Assembly (NCBI GenBank): GCA_019426215.1
Contig: CM033394.1
Coordinates: forward strand, 992,001 to 1,056,000
Source of the DNA: Buddleja alternifolia
Taxonomy: Eukaryota > Streptophyta > Magnoliopsida > Lamiales > Scrophulariaceae
DNA length: 64,000 bases
Direction: 5' to 3'
The position numbers and the translations under genes were made by a program. The notes under the pieces are model-generated. The model had not been told where the DNA came from. It did not search any database and was given only the letters and a program-made list of their open reading frames with translations. This document shows, one piece after another, positions 23,487-35,700 of the stretch; position 1 is the stretch's first letter, and each line of letters begins with the position of its first letter.

Positions 23487-25807
23487 TGTAAGATAGAGTA
23501 ACTAAGAAAATCTGTCTGTAACTCACCAAAGGCGCATGAAGTGAAAAGATATATATATCAAAATAAAATACCTCATAACCAACACCTTCGATCCATCCCA
23601 TGGTATTAATCACCATGCCTGAAGCTCTAGATTCAACATTTCCAGCAAACTGCTTGTCCAAAACTTGAGCAAGCTCTTTCACCAATACCTTGTAAAGGTC
23701 TACATTTCCACTGAAAAGCACCAAATTGAACGGGTGCAAAAACATACAGTTGAGAGAAGATGGACTATAGCATGAAGCAAAAGAGTGTATGAATGTCACA
23801 GCAGTGAAAACTTCAGTGCGTATGCAATAAAAAGGACCAAACTCGGGAAGTTGCAACTGCAGAGTCCATTACCCAGGTGTCACGTGACCATGGAAGTAAA
23901 CTAGAGGCATATCGAGAGGAATTCCTTCCACTGGGTCAATAGGAAGTTCAACTGGCGTCGCAGCTATGCATCCAGGTATTGTGATAGAGCCTTGGCCTAT
24001 GTCTAGATCTACAAAAGTAGGTTTCCATCCCTGTTTAGCTGCCCAACTAAGAAGCATCCTCGATAAGGTGCTCTTCCCTGAATCTGTAGGTCCCACAACT
24101 ATAACTCTTGGTCCCTGAACAAAGTGACTAAGGAGTGAATTCTACTTATACATGCACAAACAGACAATTTCAGACAAATTTTCGCATATAATAATGTAAG
24201 AAAAATGTGCATAACCTGTTGCTTAGTTAGGAAGGATGCCAAAAATAACCAATGATACTAATTTCTAATTATCAAAAAAGGGCTCTTTTCTCAAATGAAA
24301 ATTAGAAAAGGTAATCCGATACTCTTCTTCCAATCCGCAGTGTCAAGGGCCATCTCTAAATTAAACCACACATTCTTCTATATAACGGAAGCATATTAGC
24401 TATCCTCTAACCTAGTTCTCTTAAGTAACAGACTGGTGCTTTCATTACGATAGTGAAATGTTGAGTGAAATATGCAAAATACATAAAACACTAAGTATGA
24501 ACAAAAAATGATAATGAACTGCCACGGAAGAAGAAATTGTGTATATATGTGTGTGTGTATATATATATATATATACGAAGTTAGATGAACAACCCAATAT
24601 CCTTTTAGTAGGTTTACTCATGAACACCTGAGACATGTCCGAATCACTTGGTGAAGCTTTGGCACGATTTCTACGAGCATCCAACACCGCATGCACATTA
24701 ACATAGCTGATCATGGGCGTCTAACAGACAAACATGAAAACTGTTAGGTACCTATTGAGGGGGAGCAGCAATGCAGGAGCCTGCTTGTGTGTGTGCACAA
24801 GATCCCATGGCATGTGTTAGATAGCACAAAAATCTGAACAATGATACCTCGTCTGCAGTATAATCAGTTTCAGCAGTACCATCCATCTCAATTGTCGCAC
24901 CATACCAAGTAAAATCCTGATGCAAGCAAATGAACTACCTATCAGAACTGTGAGAATCAAGTATGTCCAAGTAAATAGAAACCAGACTCGAAACTATAAT
25001 CCCCTACTAGCCTACAGATTCACCCACCCTTAATTTTGTCTAGCATTCTCCTTTCGAAATTAATTAACATCAATTTACAGAACTTTTTACATGTAATTCA
25101 ACATAGAAAAATAATAAAATCAATGTTACAAAAATTACAAAGATCTCTCATGATTACATTCATCAAAGCTCTTCCTTCACATTTTCTACTTCAAATGATA
25201 ATACTTTTTTTTTTTTTTTACATATTTTTTATCCTTCTCCTTCACCCGAGTTCTAGACGGAAAAATCTATTCTAGACCAAGTCCAATGGTCCTAGTGTCT
25301 ATATCTCTCAAACAGTAAAATGTATTATGTGCGATCTCACACACACTTATGTAAGAGAATTAAACACAGAATTCACATTCGGACCATTAGACTCGGTCTG
25401 ACATACCTAGGTCTAGACATATCATAAACCTAACAAAGAAGAGTATTTTCAACACTCAAACAAATCCCCAAACAGCTCGACAATGATTCAAACATAATAA
25501 TCAGAGTAATCTACAATCATAACATAACATAACATAATTGCCAATGCTTGTGCAAAAATGCAACTAAAATAACAAGTACACCTCTACATACAGCGAATTT
25601 AAGCATCGGAGGAAAAGATAACCAAATCCCCGGCGGAACCTCAGTTCCGTAAATCTCGGCGGTACCGTTCAGCAACCGTAGTCGAAGCGGAGAATCGGAG
25701 CTCACTTCAACTCTCAGCTCACATTCTTTGTCCAGCTTCACCTGCCTTACTGTTGTTGATCCACCTGGTGGCGCAGTTTGAGCTACGGCGGCGCCGCCGT
25801 AAGCCAT
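21350..25807 (-). CDS. CLP1: CLP1 polynucleotide kinase, pre-mRNA cleavage complex II subunit
   Basis: Ten minus-strand exons join in frame to 439 residues: 25807-25592, 24916-24848, 24720-24628, 24114-23873, 23710-23572, 23424-23368, 23031-22897, 22439-22204, 21570-21526 and 21437-21350. This is the size of plant CLP1. The N-terminal beta-rich domain contains VKLDKECELRVEV. The P-loop is GPTDSGKST, followed by VDLDIGQGSITIPG and NTMGWIEGVGYELLLHAI. The C-terminal domain ends GSLTWYEP. CLP1 is a nuclear ATP/RNA-binding factor that bridges cleavage factors in mRNA 3'-end processing, and in animals it also acts in tRNA splicing. Two short terminal exons lie 634 bp beyond the eighth exon because MITEs have invaded the introns (21635-21919 and 22511-22840). 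A GA microsatellite lies at about 23455-23480. Confidence 0.95.
21635..21919. mobile_element. Mutator-like MITE in a CLP1 intron (GGGATAATTGCAT family)
   Basis: The left end GGGATGATTACATGCATACC and the complement of the right end AGGTAAATTGCATATACATG match imperfectly. Flanks TAAACAATA (21626-21634) and TAAATAATA (21920-21928) are a 9 bp duplication with one change. Its 285 bp length equals that of the better-preserved element at 54202-54486, supporting one family. Confidence 0.65.
22511..22840. mobile_element. Mutator-like MITE in a CLP1 intron (GGGAAAA family)
   Basis: The left end GGAAAAGTTACAGTTTTGAT pairs with the right end, whose complement begins GGGAAAATTGCAACATTGGT. Flanks TACGTCAAA and AGTGTCAAA agree at six of nine bases. 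The centre holds GGGTCACGTGCAAG-type sequence as in other members. It is older than the copies at 11699 and 62431. Confidence 0.55.
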
Positions 25808-26404
25808 TTCAGAGTTGTTTCAATCAATCGGAGAGAAATTAACAAGGAATATGTTAAAATAGAAACTTCCGATCATATGTATGTGGCGTTTGGTGAAGAG
25901 GAGAGCCGGCGGAGCGGCGGCGAAAGAGGGGACGGCGATCGGAGGTGAATAGAGGGTTTTGATTTTCTCCTCACTCTTTTGCTTTTCTTTTTGTAATTTT
26001 GTTTTCCTTTTGGCCCTTTATCTTCTAATAATTCACATAGCGCCACCTAGGAAATTGTAATAAGAAATGTACAACACATTTGAAAGATTTTAAGATTTAT
26101 TATCATGTCAAATTTACAATGATTATTTGCATATTTTTGAGTTGTTAGTTACAAATTATATATGTAGTCTAATAACATTGTTTAGCAATTTTTACAAAGA
26201 TTTTATTCAAAATACCGGAGAATTTTAATACTATATATATATATATATAGGACATGGTTTGCGTGTTTTTTCTATCAGGAAGACCAGATAAATGATCGAC
26301 TGTGAGGGTCGTTGGCCTCGACCATTGTGTGTCATTGGGATCATCACATGTGGTATCCTTGAGACGAATTGACAATAGAAAGATTATAGATAATATCTCT
26401 TTTT
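25808..26404 (-). promoter_or_regulatory. CLP1 5' region
   Basis: On the minus strand the 200 bp upstream of the ATG are relatively GC-rich (the GGCGGAGCGGCGGCG stretch at about 25908-25922), consistent with a leader and proximal promoter. Further out the DNA is AT-rich with a TA run at about 26233-26249. No TATA box could be fixed with confidence. Confidence 0.4.
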
Positions 26405-26730
26405 TAGGGTTGAAAGACGAACCAAACTACTCGAGCTCGATCGCTAAAAGCTCGTTTGAGCTCGGTTCGTCAACGTATCAAACCAAGCTTGAACAATATT
26501 TTGTGATTGATAAGTTTTGAAACTCGGCTCGATTAGTAAAATTGGTAGAAACATGTATAAAAAAGTCAAACTACTCGAGCTCAACTCGTGTTCGATTTGA
26601 TTAAAATTCGTTTGAGCTCGGTTCGATTAACAATCAAACAAGTCCAAACACAAATTTTGAAACTCGATTGTAATTCAAACAAGCTTAAACAACAACTCGT
26701 TCGGCTCGACTCGACTCATTTACACCCCTA
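26405..26730. mobile_element. hAT-like MITE (TAGGGGTGTAAATGAG family)
   Basis: The left end TAGGGTTGAAAGACGAACC and the right end, whose complement is TAGGGGTGTAAATGAGTCG, are imperfect inverted repeats. Flanks CTCTTTTT and CTCTTTTC form an 8 bp duplication with one change. The interior is rich in CTCGAGCTC and GTTTGAGCTCGGTTCG motifs in both orientations. Degenerate relatives lie near 42300, 54760 and 56474. Confidence 0.7.
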
Positions 26731-26812
26731 CTCTTTTCTCTCGGATATGTTTGTCAATATTCAATGAGTTTATTATAAGGGTAAAAAAGTACTCAACCTT
26801 TGTAAATTGTGA

Positions 26813-28487
26813 GGGAAAATTTCATTTTTGGTCCCCCAATTTTGCAAGAAATTCGATTTTGGTCCTTCAATTACATCTCTCACAAAATTTGGTCCTTCAA
26901 TTATCACGTTTTAGTCAATTTTGGTCCCTCAAACAACTTTTGGGGTCAATTAAAATATCAAAAATTGCATTTTGCACCCCTAAAAACATAAATTATGATA
27001 ATTTCCACCTCCAAAAAAGAATAACTAATGCATTTCACCCTTTTATCATATTTTTAATTATGATACATTTACATATTTTTTAATTTTGCATGAAATAAAA
27101 CATGTTAAGATATATTATAAATGTGTGTGTGTGTGTATATATCAAAAAATTACACATCTTGTTCGATTTCACAATGGAGAGAACAAAACCCCATTTTTGT
27201 TCATTATTGCATGTCTTTGCCCAGCAAAACCCCATTTTTTTCCTCTTCAATATCAAACTCTCCAATCCTCACACACTGACTGTGTGTGTTTATGTGTGTG
27301 GTTGTGTGTGTGTGAAACAAAATAGAAGAGTTAGAGAGAGAGAGAGAGAATAAGTGGGAATAGGGCTGTCCAAAAAAATCGGAAATTCGGTTAATCGCCC
27401 GAACCGGACCGAAAACCGAAAATTCGGTTCGAACCGAAACCGAACTGAAAATTTCGGTTCGGTTTTCGGTTTTTTATTTTATAGAAATTCGATTTTCGTT
27501 TCGGTTTTGGAGTTCGGTTCGGTTAACCGAAAACCGAATTTTTTTTATTTAATTTTTTAATTTTATTTTTATATAGTATAATATAGATAAAAAATTATAA
27601 AAAGTGTGTTTTCTAATGGCAACTTATAGGAAAAAGAAAGAAAGTGACCAATTTTTTTTTATATATATATATATTTTTTTTTCAGAAAATTCGGTTTAAC
27701 CGAAAATCGAACCGAACCGAACCGAATTTTTTTTGTTCGATTTTCGGTTTGGAATTTCGGAGAACCGAACCGATGAACACCCCTAAGTGGGAAGGGTAAT
27801 TAATTAAGTAATAAGAGAAAAAATCTAGAAGCTAGGCTGTATATATATCGAGTAGAGAGAGATAGAGAGCCAATTTAGTGGCGGTTGTTCTTGAATCTTG
27901 AAGTAAAACTTGGACACACAGAGAGACAGTTTGTGTAAAAAGTGAGCAATTTTTAAAAAAAATTGTATGTGCGTGTTGAATATATCAAAGAGTCCAAATC
28001 AATGTTATATTAATATGTGTATATTTTATTATTGATGTGGTGTAATTTAAATAATTTATTTTCCAAAACATAAGCTTTAATTTTAGTTTCATATGTATAT
28101 GCGTTCATGATTGATATAAATTTATACATTTGATATGTATAAATTTAACAATGTGTGTAATTTTATGGTATTCATATACATTTAAAATATATTTTAACAT
28201 GTCTTATTTCATGCATAATTAAAAAATATGTAAATATATCATAATTAAAAATATGATAAAAAGGTGAAATTTGTTGGTTATTCTTTTTTGGGGTGAAAAT
28301 TATCATAATTTATACTTTTAGGGTGCAAAATACAATTTTTGATATTTTAATTAACCCCAAAAGTTGCCTGAGGGACCAAAATTGATTAAAAAATGATAAC
28401 TGAGGGACCAAATTTGACGAGAGATATAACTGAGAGACCAAAATTGGATTTCTTGTAAAACTAGGGGACCAAAAATGAAATTTTCCC
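26813..28487. mobile_element. Mutator-like element with about 310 bp terminal inverted repeats
   Basis: The arm 26813 to about 27115 (starting GGGAAAATTTCATTTTTGGT) is repeated inverted from 28487 back to about 28190. Flanks TAAATTGTGA (26803-26812) and TGAATTGTGA (28488-28497) are a 10 bp duplication with one change. The interior has TG and AG microsatellites (about 27123, 27288-27315 and 27331-27349), an old leader-like segment and no transposase. A hAT MITE has inserted at 27361-27785. The termini resemble those at 11699-12236. Confidence 0.85.
27361..27785. mobile_element. hAT-like MITE nested in the Mutator-like element
   Basis: It begins TAGGGCTGTCC and ends GAACACCCCTA, with AGTGGGAA on both sides (27353-27360 and 27786-27793), a perfect 8 bp duplication. 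The interior is made of GGTTCGGTTTTCGG-type repeats and their complements, so the RNA or single strand would fold extensively. Confidence 0.85.
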
Positions 28488-28497
28488 TGAATTGTGA

Positions 28498-31118
28498 CAA
28501 ATAAATCCATAGGAGGAATAATTTTGAAAAATCTGTCACGTGTTTTATGCATGATTTAAATGGTGTACCAGTGCACATATTGTGCAATGTATAGATAGTT
28601 GGTTTACAAAAATGGCATAGGATAGGGTGTATGGTGCACATATCATGCAATGTATAGGTAGTCGAATGCACAATCTAAGTCAAATTATTCCTCTGATGGA
28701 CTTACTTGTCACAAGTTGCAAAGATTGGGTACTCGAGTGTAAAAATTAATAAATTATGTAGCAAAGTGTTCAAACCAACATAGGTTGAAGTCGAAAACTC
28801 TGTTAGTTAAAACTCGTATTATACCCATATAATACGCATACGTACCTATAATTAAAAAATACTTATGTTTCCTGTATGCATTCTGAACATAAAAGATAAT
28901 ATTCGTACTTTTGAATTAACCTATTTAGTACACGTACTTTACGTATCACATATTAAACTTGACGAAAAATACTTTAATTTTGGCAAAAAAAAATTAATTT
29001 AAAATTTGAAAATTATAATTAATTTTTATTAGTACTAATTGAGTATTACACAATTAAAAACCTACGAACATCGATATTTTATCAAAATAATAATTATAGT
29101 CAACCAGAAACTCATATAAATGTGAGTACAAGCAATATATTACAGGGTTGTATTTAGTGCAGAATTGCCATATAGACATATATAGGCATACCCCATCCAT
29201 AGCTCCAACCAAGACATTTTTAAGGGAAACCTCATCTTTCCAAGACTAAGTTGCTAGAATCGTTACGTAACGAATGCTAATAAAAGAAAGTCTCAAATTT
29301 ATATGAAACTAAGTCATATTTTTACTCCCAAATAATTTATTTATAGTCATATCATAATTATACGTCTACGAATTAGTTTATTTCTCGTTCCCGTATTTTT
29401 TAGCTGATTTTTTCATCGTAAATTTCAAGAAAATTTCGTAATATACTCATACGTATTAAATGACGAATTTTTTTTGTCCTGTATTACCAACTATGATCAA
29501 AAATACTTTTTACTCTTATTATTAATTGTTTTGACGTTATAATTCAAAATTAAGCGTAGCAAGTTTGCTGTTAAGACCCCAACCGACGATCCTAATAAGT
29601 TGTGTGTTAAGTTCATTATCTATAGTTCTATACTACTTAGGAATTCGAGATTGTACTTGAATAGACCACTAACCTCTTAAAACCTCTAAAGTGACGCATG
29701 TCATCTTCTTGATTTTGATCGAATGTGTAATTTTCCAAAACAATGAATTATTTAAAATCTCTCAAAATTTAATCTTTTGCATTTTATACCTACAAAATTC
29801 GTTAGTGAGTTCTTTTTGCTGCTTCTTTTTCCCCCCTCATATCCGAACTTCTCGATTCATATAACATTATAATCTTATATTAATCGAGGGATTCATTGAA
29901 CCTAAAACACAACAGAGAAATGACATGTATGATTGGATAATTTTATGAGCTTTCGAGACTCATAGTTTAGAGATGATCTCAGTTACTAGTGTGATGACAT
30001 TCACATGAAGTCTGTCATACAGAAATAATTATAATTATGTGGAAACTTGAAGTCATTACACTCGTAATATATTATACCAAATTTTAGAAAACTATGAGAC
30101 TTGATGTCTTAGGGACAACCAGAAGTTGGAACAACAATAGTTGACATGCAAAACTATCATTTAACGTTTCACAACCCTAAAACCGTCGAACAAGAAAATA
30201 TTTTTCGAACTTTTCAAAAATTATTCAACATAATTCATCCTCCTTTCAAAAACAATATTTTCACCCTTTCAAATTTCTCAAAAAAAAGAAATAAGAAAAA
30301 ATAAATGCAAAGCCAGCATGTGAACCCCCAGGGGTGATTCTAAGACACACTGTCCAATGAAGCCAGTGTGTTAAACACCACTAGATATATGGATTAAATA
30401 GTAAAAGAACATCTAAATACCTTCATTCAACAGTGTTGGATGAACCGACTTCAATGAACCTGGTCCATCTTAAAATTTCCCCCATACAGTAGTTGGCTTT
30501 TCAATGGTTTCAGAGGTTTAGAAATTAAGAGAGACAAAATCATGAGAGTTGAAGAGCTCTTGACGAAATGTACAACCCTCCTACGGGACCCCTGTGTCAT
30601 AGGAAGCCATCTTAGAATGAGTGATTTGTACGTAATTCTAAGACTACTAATCTGGCATGATAACGGCGACTTTATGTGGTCCCACTGCATAAATGATTGT
30701 ACTCGCAAGAAATTTACATTTTCGAAAGCACTTAAAAACAATTTCGAAAGCACTTAACCTTAAAGCACCTAAAATGACACATCTCAAGTAAGGCTTGTAT
30801 GACACCCACTGAATTTCAATCAAATCAAAACATAGCTTATTTGGGAGTCCAAGATGGGTACTTTGTCATTGGCTCCGACAAAACCATAGACGTCCATCAA
30901 TTGGGCCCGACACATGTGCATCCCGGGACAAGTGGGTCCCTCGAACCCGATAATAATTACAATCAACTCATTCAATGATGGGATGGAGACCACTAACTGA
31001 CCAAAATGGACGCTATACAGAAGTTTGATGGCATTTACTTTAAGCAATCGCAATCAACCTACTATAATTGCAAGAGAACAATTTAATTTAGCTCACAAGC
31101 ATTTAACATATGCTATAC
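28498..31118. other. Gene-free region downstream of LOG, mostly AT-rich
   Basis: No gene is visible. A dispersed repeat lies at about 28806-29500 (separate entry). A short direct repeat with GTGCACATATTGTGCAATG (28571-28589) and its diverged copy (28633-28651) is present. The part from 30450 to 31060 is less AT-rich, but its open frames look non-coding. Confidence 0.45.
28806..29500 (-). repeat. Dispersed repeat, inverted relative to 40462-41000
   Basis: Stretches such as AAAACTCGTATTATACCC, AATTAAAAAATACTTATG and ACTCCCAAATAATTTATTTA occur here and, as diverged reverse complements and in the expected order, at 40462-41000. The other copy has TTAGTAAAA-type inverted ends, so this may be an uncharacterised MITE of about 540-700 bp. 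Confidence 0.55.
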
Positions 31119-31703
31119 GGCGCTGTTCACTTTGTTTGATGAGATTTGATATGGTACAATATCTGAGCGACAAAAACCCGGTGTGATGAGCCGGCCTCAT
31201 TCTTAGGAGGTGCCGGGTAATCTCCACTTTTTCCCATGTATTTGTTCACATGGAACCTATATGTATATATTTACATGTGTGTTGGAGATTCACCCGAGAC
31301 TTGAGGTCCCATGACCTCTCAAGTATAACCCACCGGCCCGGTACGAAATTCAAAGAAGGCTAGATACTAAATTCAAACCAGCACCAGTGATATAACATCA
31401 AGGTTGTGGGCCCGGGGGTCTACTTGACATAGCGGTGATACTTGGTGGTTCCGGGAGTCCAACTACCGGATCCTATACACCACACAAAGTGCTAAACATA
31501 ATAAAATATATATATATATAATATTTTTTTGTGGACCCTACACATGTTTTAACACTGTATGTGACGGATATTTCCCTGGAGTTGGACTCACGAGTGCCAC
31601 CAAGTATCATCCCTTGACATAGTGCGTAAAAACATCGAACTAAACAATCGTGCCATTCTCATTCATCAGCTAATCTATCCTATCAAACAAAGTGAATGAG
31701 GCC
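31119..31703. mobile_element. MITE-like inverted-repeat element with a second palindrome inside
   Basis: The left end GGCGCTGTTCACTTTGTTTG and the complement of the right end GGCCTCATTCACTTTGTTTG match well, over about 30 bp. Flanking trinucleotides are TAC and TAA, only partly matching a PIF/Harbinger TWA duplication. Inside, about 31421-31465 and 31575-31623 are inverted copies around GATACTTGGTGG, which looks like a smaller nested palindromic insert. Confidence 0.5.
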
Positions 31704-32180
31704 TAAAAAAAGTACATTGATTTCTCACTCTATTGTAGCAGTATGATCTTGTAAAACAGAAAAGATAATTTTTTGCTAGATTCAAATCGCGAAGAATTTC
31801 ATTATACGGTCCCCTGATAAACACACAGAAAGATCATTATACAGCCCGAATACCGGTTTTTAGCTCAACGAGCGTGTAAAGCGGACTTGAAATACACAAA
31901 GCAATCATAAAATAGGCATACCACAAAACAAGGATTCCATCACGTATTTCTTTCTGTCGGGTAATTTCCCAGTTGCTCCATCTGCCAGCTTTCGTGAGGG
32001 GCAACGTGGTCATCGAACGGTGTGTATTGCTGCAATGTTTAATCAGATGGCCAAAAACAATTTCAGTTTCTATATAAAACGACGATGGTTCAATGAACTT
32101 AATAGGATTAAATTCTCCCGAGTGAGTAAAAGTACCTCAATAATTGTTATAAGCTCTTTGGCGGTAGGAGCCGAAAGAAC

Positions 32181-32780
32181 TGTTGGGAAAGAGTGCCAAA
32201 ATAAATGACACCGGCGCAACGCGGAAGCGATATAATTCTTTTCCCCACTAACTGGATAAAAATGGGACCACACCAACGATAGTACGATAGAAAGAAATAG
32301 AATAAACGAGACAAGAGTTTTTACGTGGAAAACCCAAATCGGGAAAAAACCACGGGACCGAAGTCGAAAACCTCCACTATAACAATAATGGGCTTATACA
32401 ATTTCTCCCTAAACTAATTAGGGGATACACAAAATCTTCAAGAGAATATCCCTTGGATTACAAATACATCAAGTTTAGAAACTTGGAATTGTAGAAGAAA
32501 AATAGAACACTCCCTCAATCTTATTTTTCTTCTCCCAATTTTCTCTCTATTTTTTTTCTCTCTATTTTTTCTCTCTTTCTCTCTATTTCTCTCTCTATCT
32601 CTCGCAGCTCTCAGTTGTGTTGGTGTGTTTTAAGAGTGAGAGGAAGGCCCTCTATTTATAGCAAAATATGCATGCAATTTCAACTTTTATATGTCATGCA
32701 TGACATCACTTGATGTCATGCATGACCTCTTTTTTTTTCTTTTTCTTATGTGGGCCCCACATGAGGGGACCCACCCAACA
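32181..32780 (-). repeat. 3' LTR of the Copia element
   Basis: Begins and ends TGTTGGG / CCCAACA. It contains a minus-strand TATA box (GCTATAAATAGAGGG, about 32649-32663), a CT-rich region and GTCATGCATGACATCA-type palindromes near 32693-32725. As the element is in the LOG sense orientation, this promoter points into the remaining LOG exon 6 end and exon 7. Confidence 0.95.
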
Positions 32781-32796
32781 ATTCTCCCCCTCCAAC
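32781..32796 (-). other. Polypurine tract of the Copia element
   Basis: On the minus strand GTTGGAGGGGGAGAAT lies between the polyprotein stop and the 3' LTR, the expected place for the plus-strand primer of reverse transcription. Confidence 0.85.
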
Positions 32797-35700
32797 TCAT
32801 GTGGGGGGCACAACCAAGCCTGCTTCGCTTTTACAGACTTCAAGCTTTTCCCTTGGCAAAGACTTTGTGAGCATATCTGCGCCATTATCATCCGTATGCA
32901 CTTTATCAAGCTGTATCAACTTTTCGTCAAGAACATCCCGGATCCAATGGTATCTCACATCTATGTGTTTGGACCTTGAGTGGAAAGTCGAATTTTTACT
33001 CAAGTGAATCGCGCTCTGACTGTCACAGTAGAGCCTGTACTTTTCCTGCTTCAAGTCCAACTCCTCTAGAAACTTCTTTAACCACAACACCTCTTTACAT
33101 GCTTCAGTCACAGCAATGTACTCGGCCTCTGTTGTGGATAATGCCACGCATTTTTGAAGTTTCGACTGCCAAGAAATAGCTCCCCCTGCAAAAGTAATCA
33201 AGTATCCGGACGTGGACTTCCTGGAATCAATGTCTCCAGCCATGTCTGCATCTGTGTACCCCTCTAAAATAGTTTGGCCATCACCAAACCTTAGACATAG
33301 TCTCGAAGTGCCTCTCAGATACCGCATTATCCATTTCACTGCTTCCCAGTGATCCTTGCCAGGGTTAGATAGATAGCGACTAACTATGCCAACTGCATGA
33401 GCAATATCGGGTCTAGTACATACCATAGCATACATCAAACTGCCAACTGCAGAAGCATATGGTATCTTCTTCATCTCTTGTTTATCTTCCTCACTTGTGG
33501 GGCATTGTGCGGAGCTGAGTTTGAAATGACCCGCAAGTGGAGTACTAACCGCTTTTGATTTACCCATGTTGAATCTTTCAAGAACTTTCTCAATATATTG
33601 TTCTTGAGATAACCAGAGCTTCTTGTCAGCTCTATCCCTAGAGATCTTCATTCCAAGGATCTGCTTAGCCGGGCCCAAGTCTTTCATCGCAAAGGACTTT
33701 CCAAGTTCTTTCTTCAGCTTCTCAATCTTGCTGGCATCATGACCTACAATCAGCATGTCATCAACGTATAACAGTAGAATGATAAAATCTCCATCTGAGA
33801 ATTTCTTAAAGAAGACGCAGTGATCTGAGCTGGTCCTCGTGTAGTCATGGTCTGTCATGAATGAGTCAAATTTCTTGTACCACTGTCTGGGAGCTTGCTT
33901 CAGACCGTACAAGCTTTTCTTCAACCTGCACACCAGGTTTTCTTTTCCTTTGACTCTGAACCCTTCCGGCTGCTCCATGTAGATTTCTTCATCTAGATCT
34001 CCATGAAGAAATGCGGTCTTAACATCAAGTTGTTCAATCTCCAGACTGAGACTGGCAGCGATCCCAAGAACAACTCTGATCGAAGACATCTTCACCACTG
34101 GTGAGAAAATTTCTTCAAAATCAACACCTTTTTTCTGATTGAAACCCTTCACAACCAGCCTTGCTTTATATCTGGGTTGTGAGCTATGTTCCACATTTTT
34201 CAACTTGTACACCCACTTATTTTTTAGTGTTCTCTTGCCTTTAGGCAGCTTCACCAAGTCATAGGTGTGATTTTCTTGTAAGGATTTCATCTCCTCTTTC
34301 ATGGCCTCCATCCACATATCTCTCTGATCATGTGATATGGCCTCTGGGTAACTCTCTGGTTCTCCCCCATCAGTGAGCATCACATACTCATCTGGATTAT
34401 ATCTAGTCGAAGGACGTGTTTGTCTGGTTGACCTTCTAATCATCGCCTCTGGTGGCGGAACTGGATCATCAGTCTGTATAGGTGGCACCTGATCATCAAC
34501 TGGCTCATCATCAGTTATATCATTCTGCTCGTCCTGTATATCTCCCCCGTGATCCCGAGTTGTACGTGAAAGAACTGGATCTAAGTCATCAGGAACTTCC
34601 TGAGAAGATTCTTTCCTCTCGCTCTGTTTTGTATCATCAGATGTTTGTTCCTCAAGAAACACAACATCTCTACTTCTGATAACTTTCTTGTTCATCGGGT
34701 CCCAAAGTCTGTAACCAAACTCTTCATGGCCATAGCCCAAGAAGATACATGGTTTAGTTTTGTCATCAAGCTTGGATCTTTCATCTTTTGGAATATGAAC
34801 AAACGCCCTGCAGCCAAACACTCTCAAGTGTTTATAGGAAACGTCTTTCCCCGACCAAACTCTGTCTGGAATGTCACCATCCAAAGGAGCTGATGGAGAA
34901 AGGTTGATCAAGTCAACTGCAGTCCTCATTGCTTCACCCCAAAAGCATTTGGGCAATTTTGAGTGTGATAACATACATTTGATCCGCTCACAAATTGTCC
35001 TGTTCATCCTCTCCGCCACACCATTGTGTTGTGGAGTTTTTGGAACACTCTTCTCAAGCCTGATACCATGGTCACGACAATGCTGTTCAAAAGGACCCTG
35101 GTATTCGCCACCGTTGTCTGAACGAATACACTTCAGCTTCCTTCCGGTTTCTCGTTCAACTTTTGTTTGAAAATGCTTAAAGACTGTTATAACCTGGTCT
35201 TTAGATTTCAAAGCAAAACACCAGACCTTTCTAGAGAAATCATCAATGAATGTGACAAAATACACTGCACCACCAAGTGTTTTGTCTTTCATATAGCATA
35301 CATCTGTATGTACCAAGTCCAGAGGATGTGATTTTCTGGACGGATAAAAGCTCTTGAACGCAACTCTGTGTTGTTTTCCTGCTAAACAATCAACACAAGT
35401 TTGTAGCTCTATCCCACTGACGTCAGGTAGGAGTTTCTTCTTAGCCAAAAGTTGCATGCCTTTTTGGCTCAAGTGTCCAAGTCTCTTATGCCATAGCTCA
35501 ATGGAGGCATTATTGACTGCTGCATTCACCTCTCCATTGGATAATTTTGCTTGCATCAGGTAGAGTGAGTTCTTTTTCTTACCTTTTGCAGTAATTAGAG
35601 AACCTTTGGTGAGCTTCCATTTTCCTTCACCAAAGTTACTGACATAGCCATCATCATCTAGCTTGCCAGTGGAAATAATGTTGAGCCGAATGTCAGGAAT

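Noticed and set aside
27354..27560. 68-codon frame rich in Asn/Arg/Phe repeats
   Set aside because: Produced by the repetitive interior of the hAT MITE 27361-27785.
30820..31053. 77-codon minus-strand frame upstream of the MITE at 31119
   Set aside because: No known domain, no conserved pattern and no splice partners.
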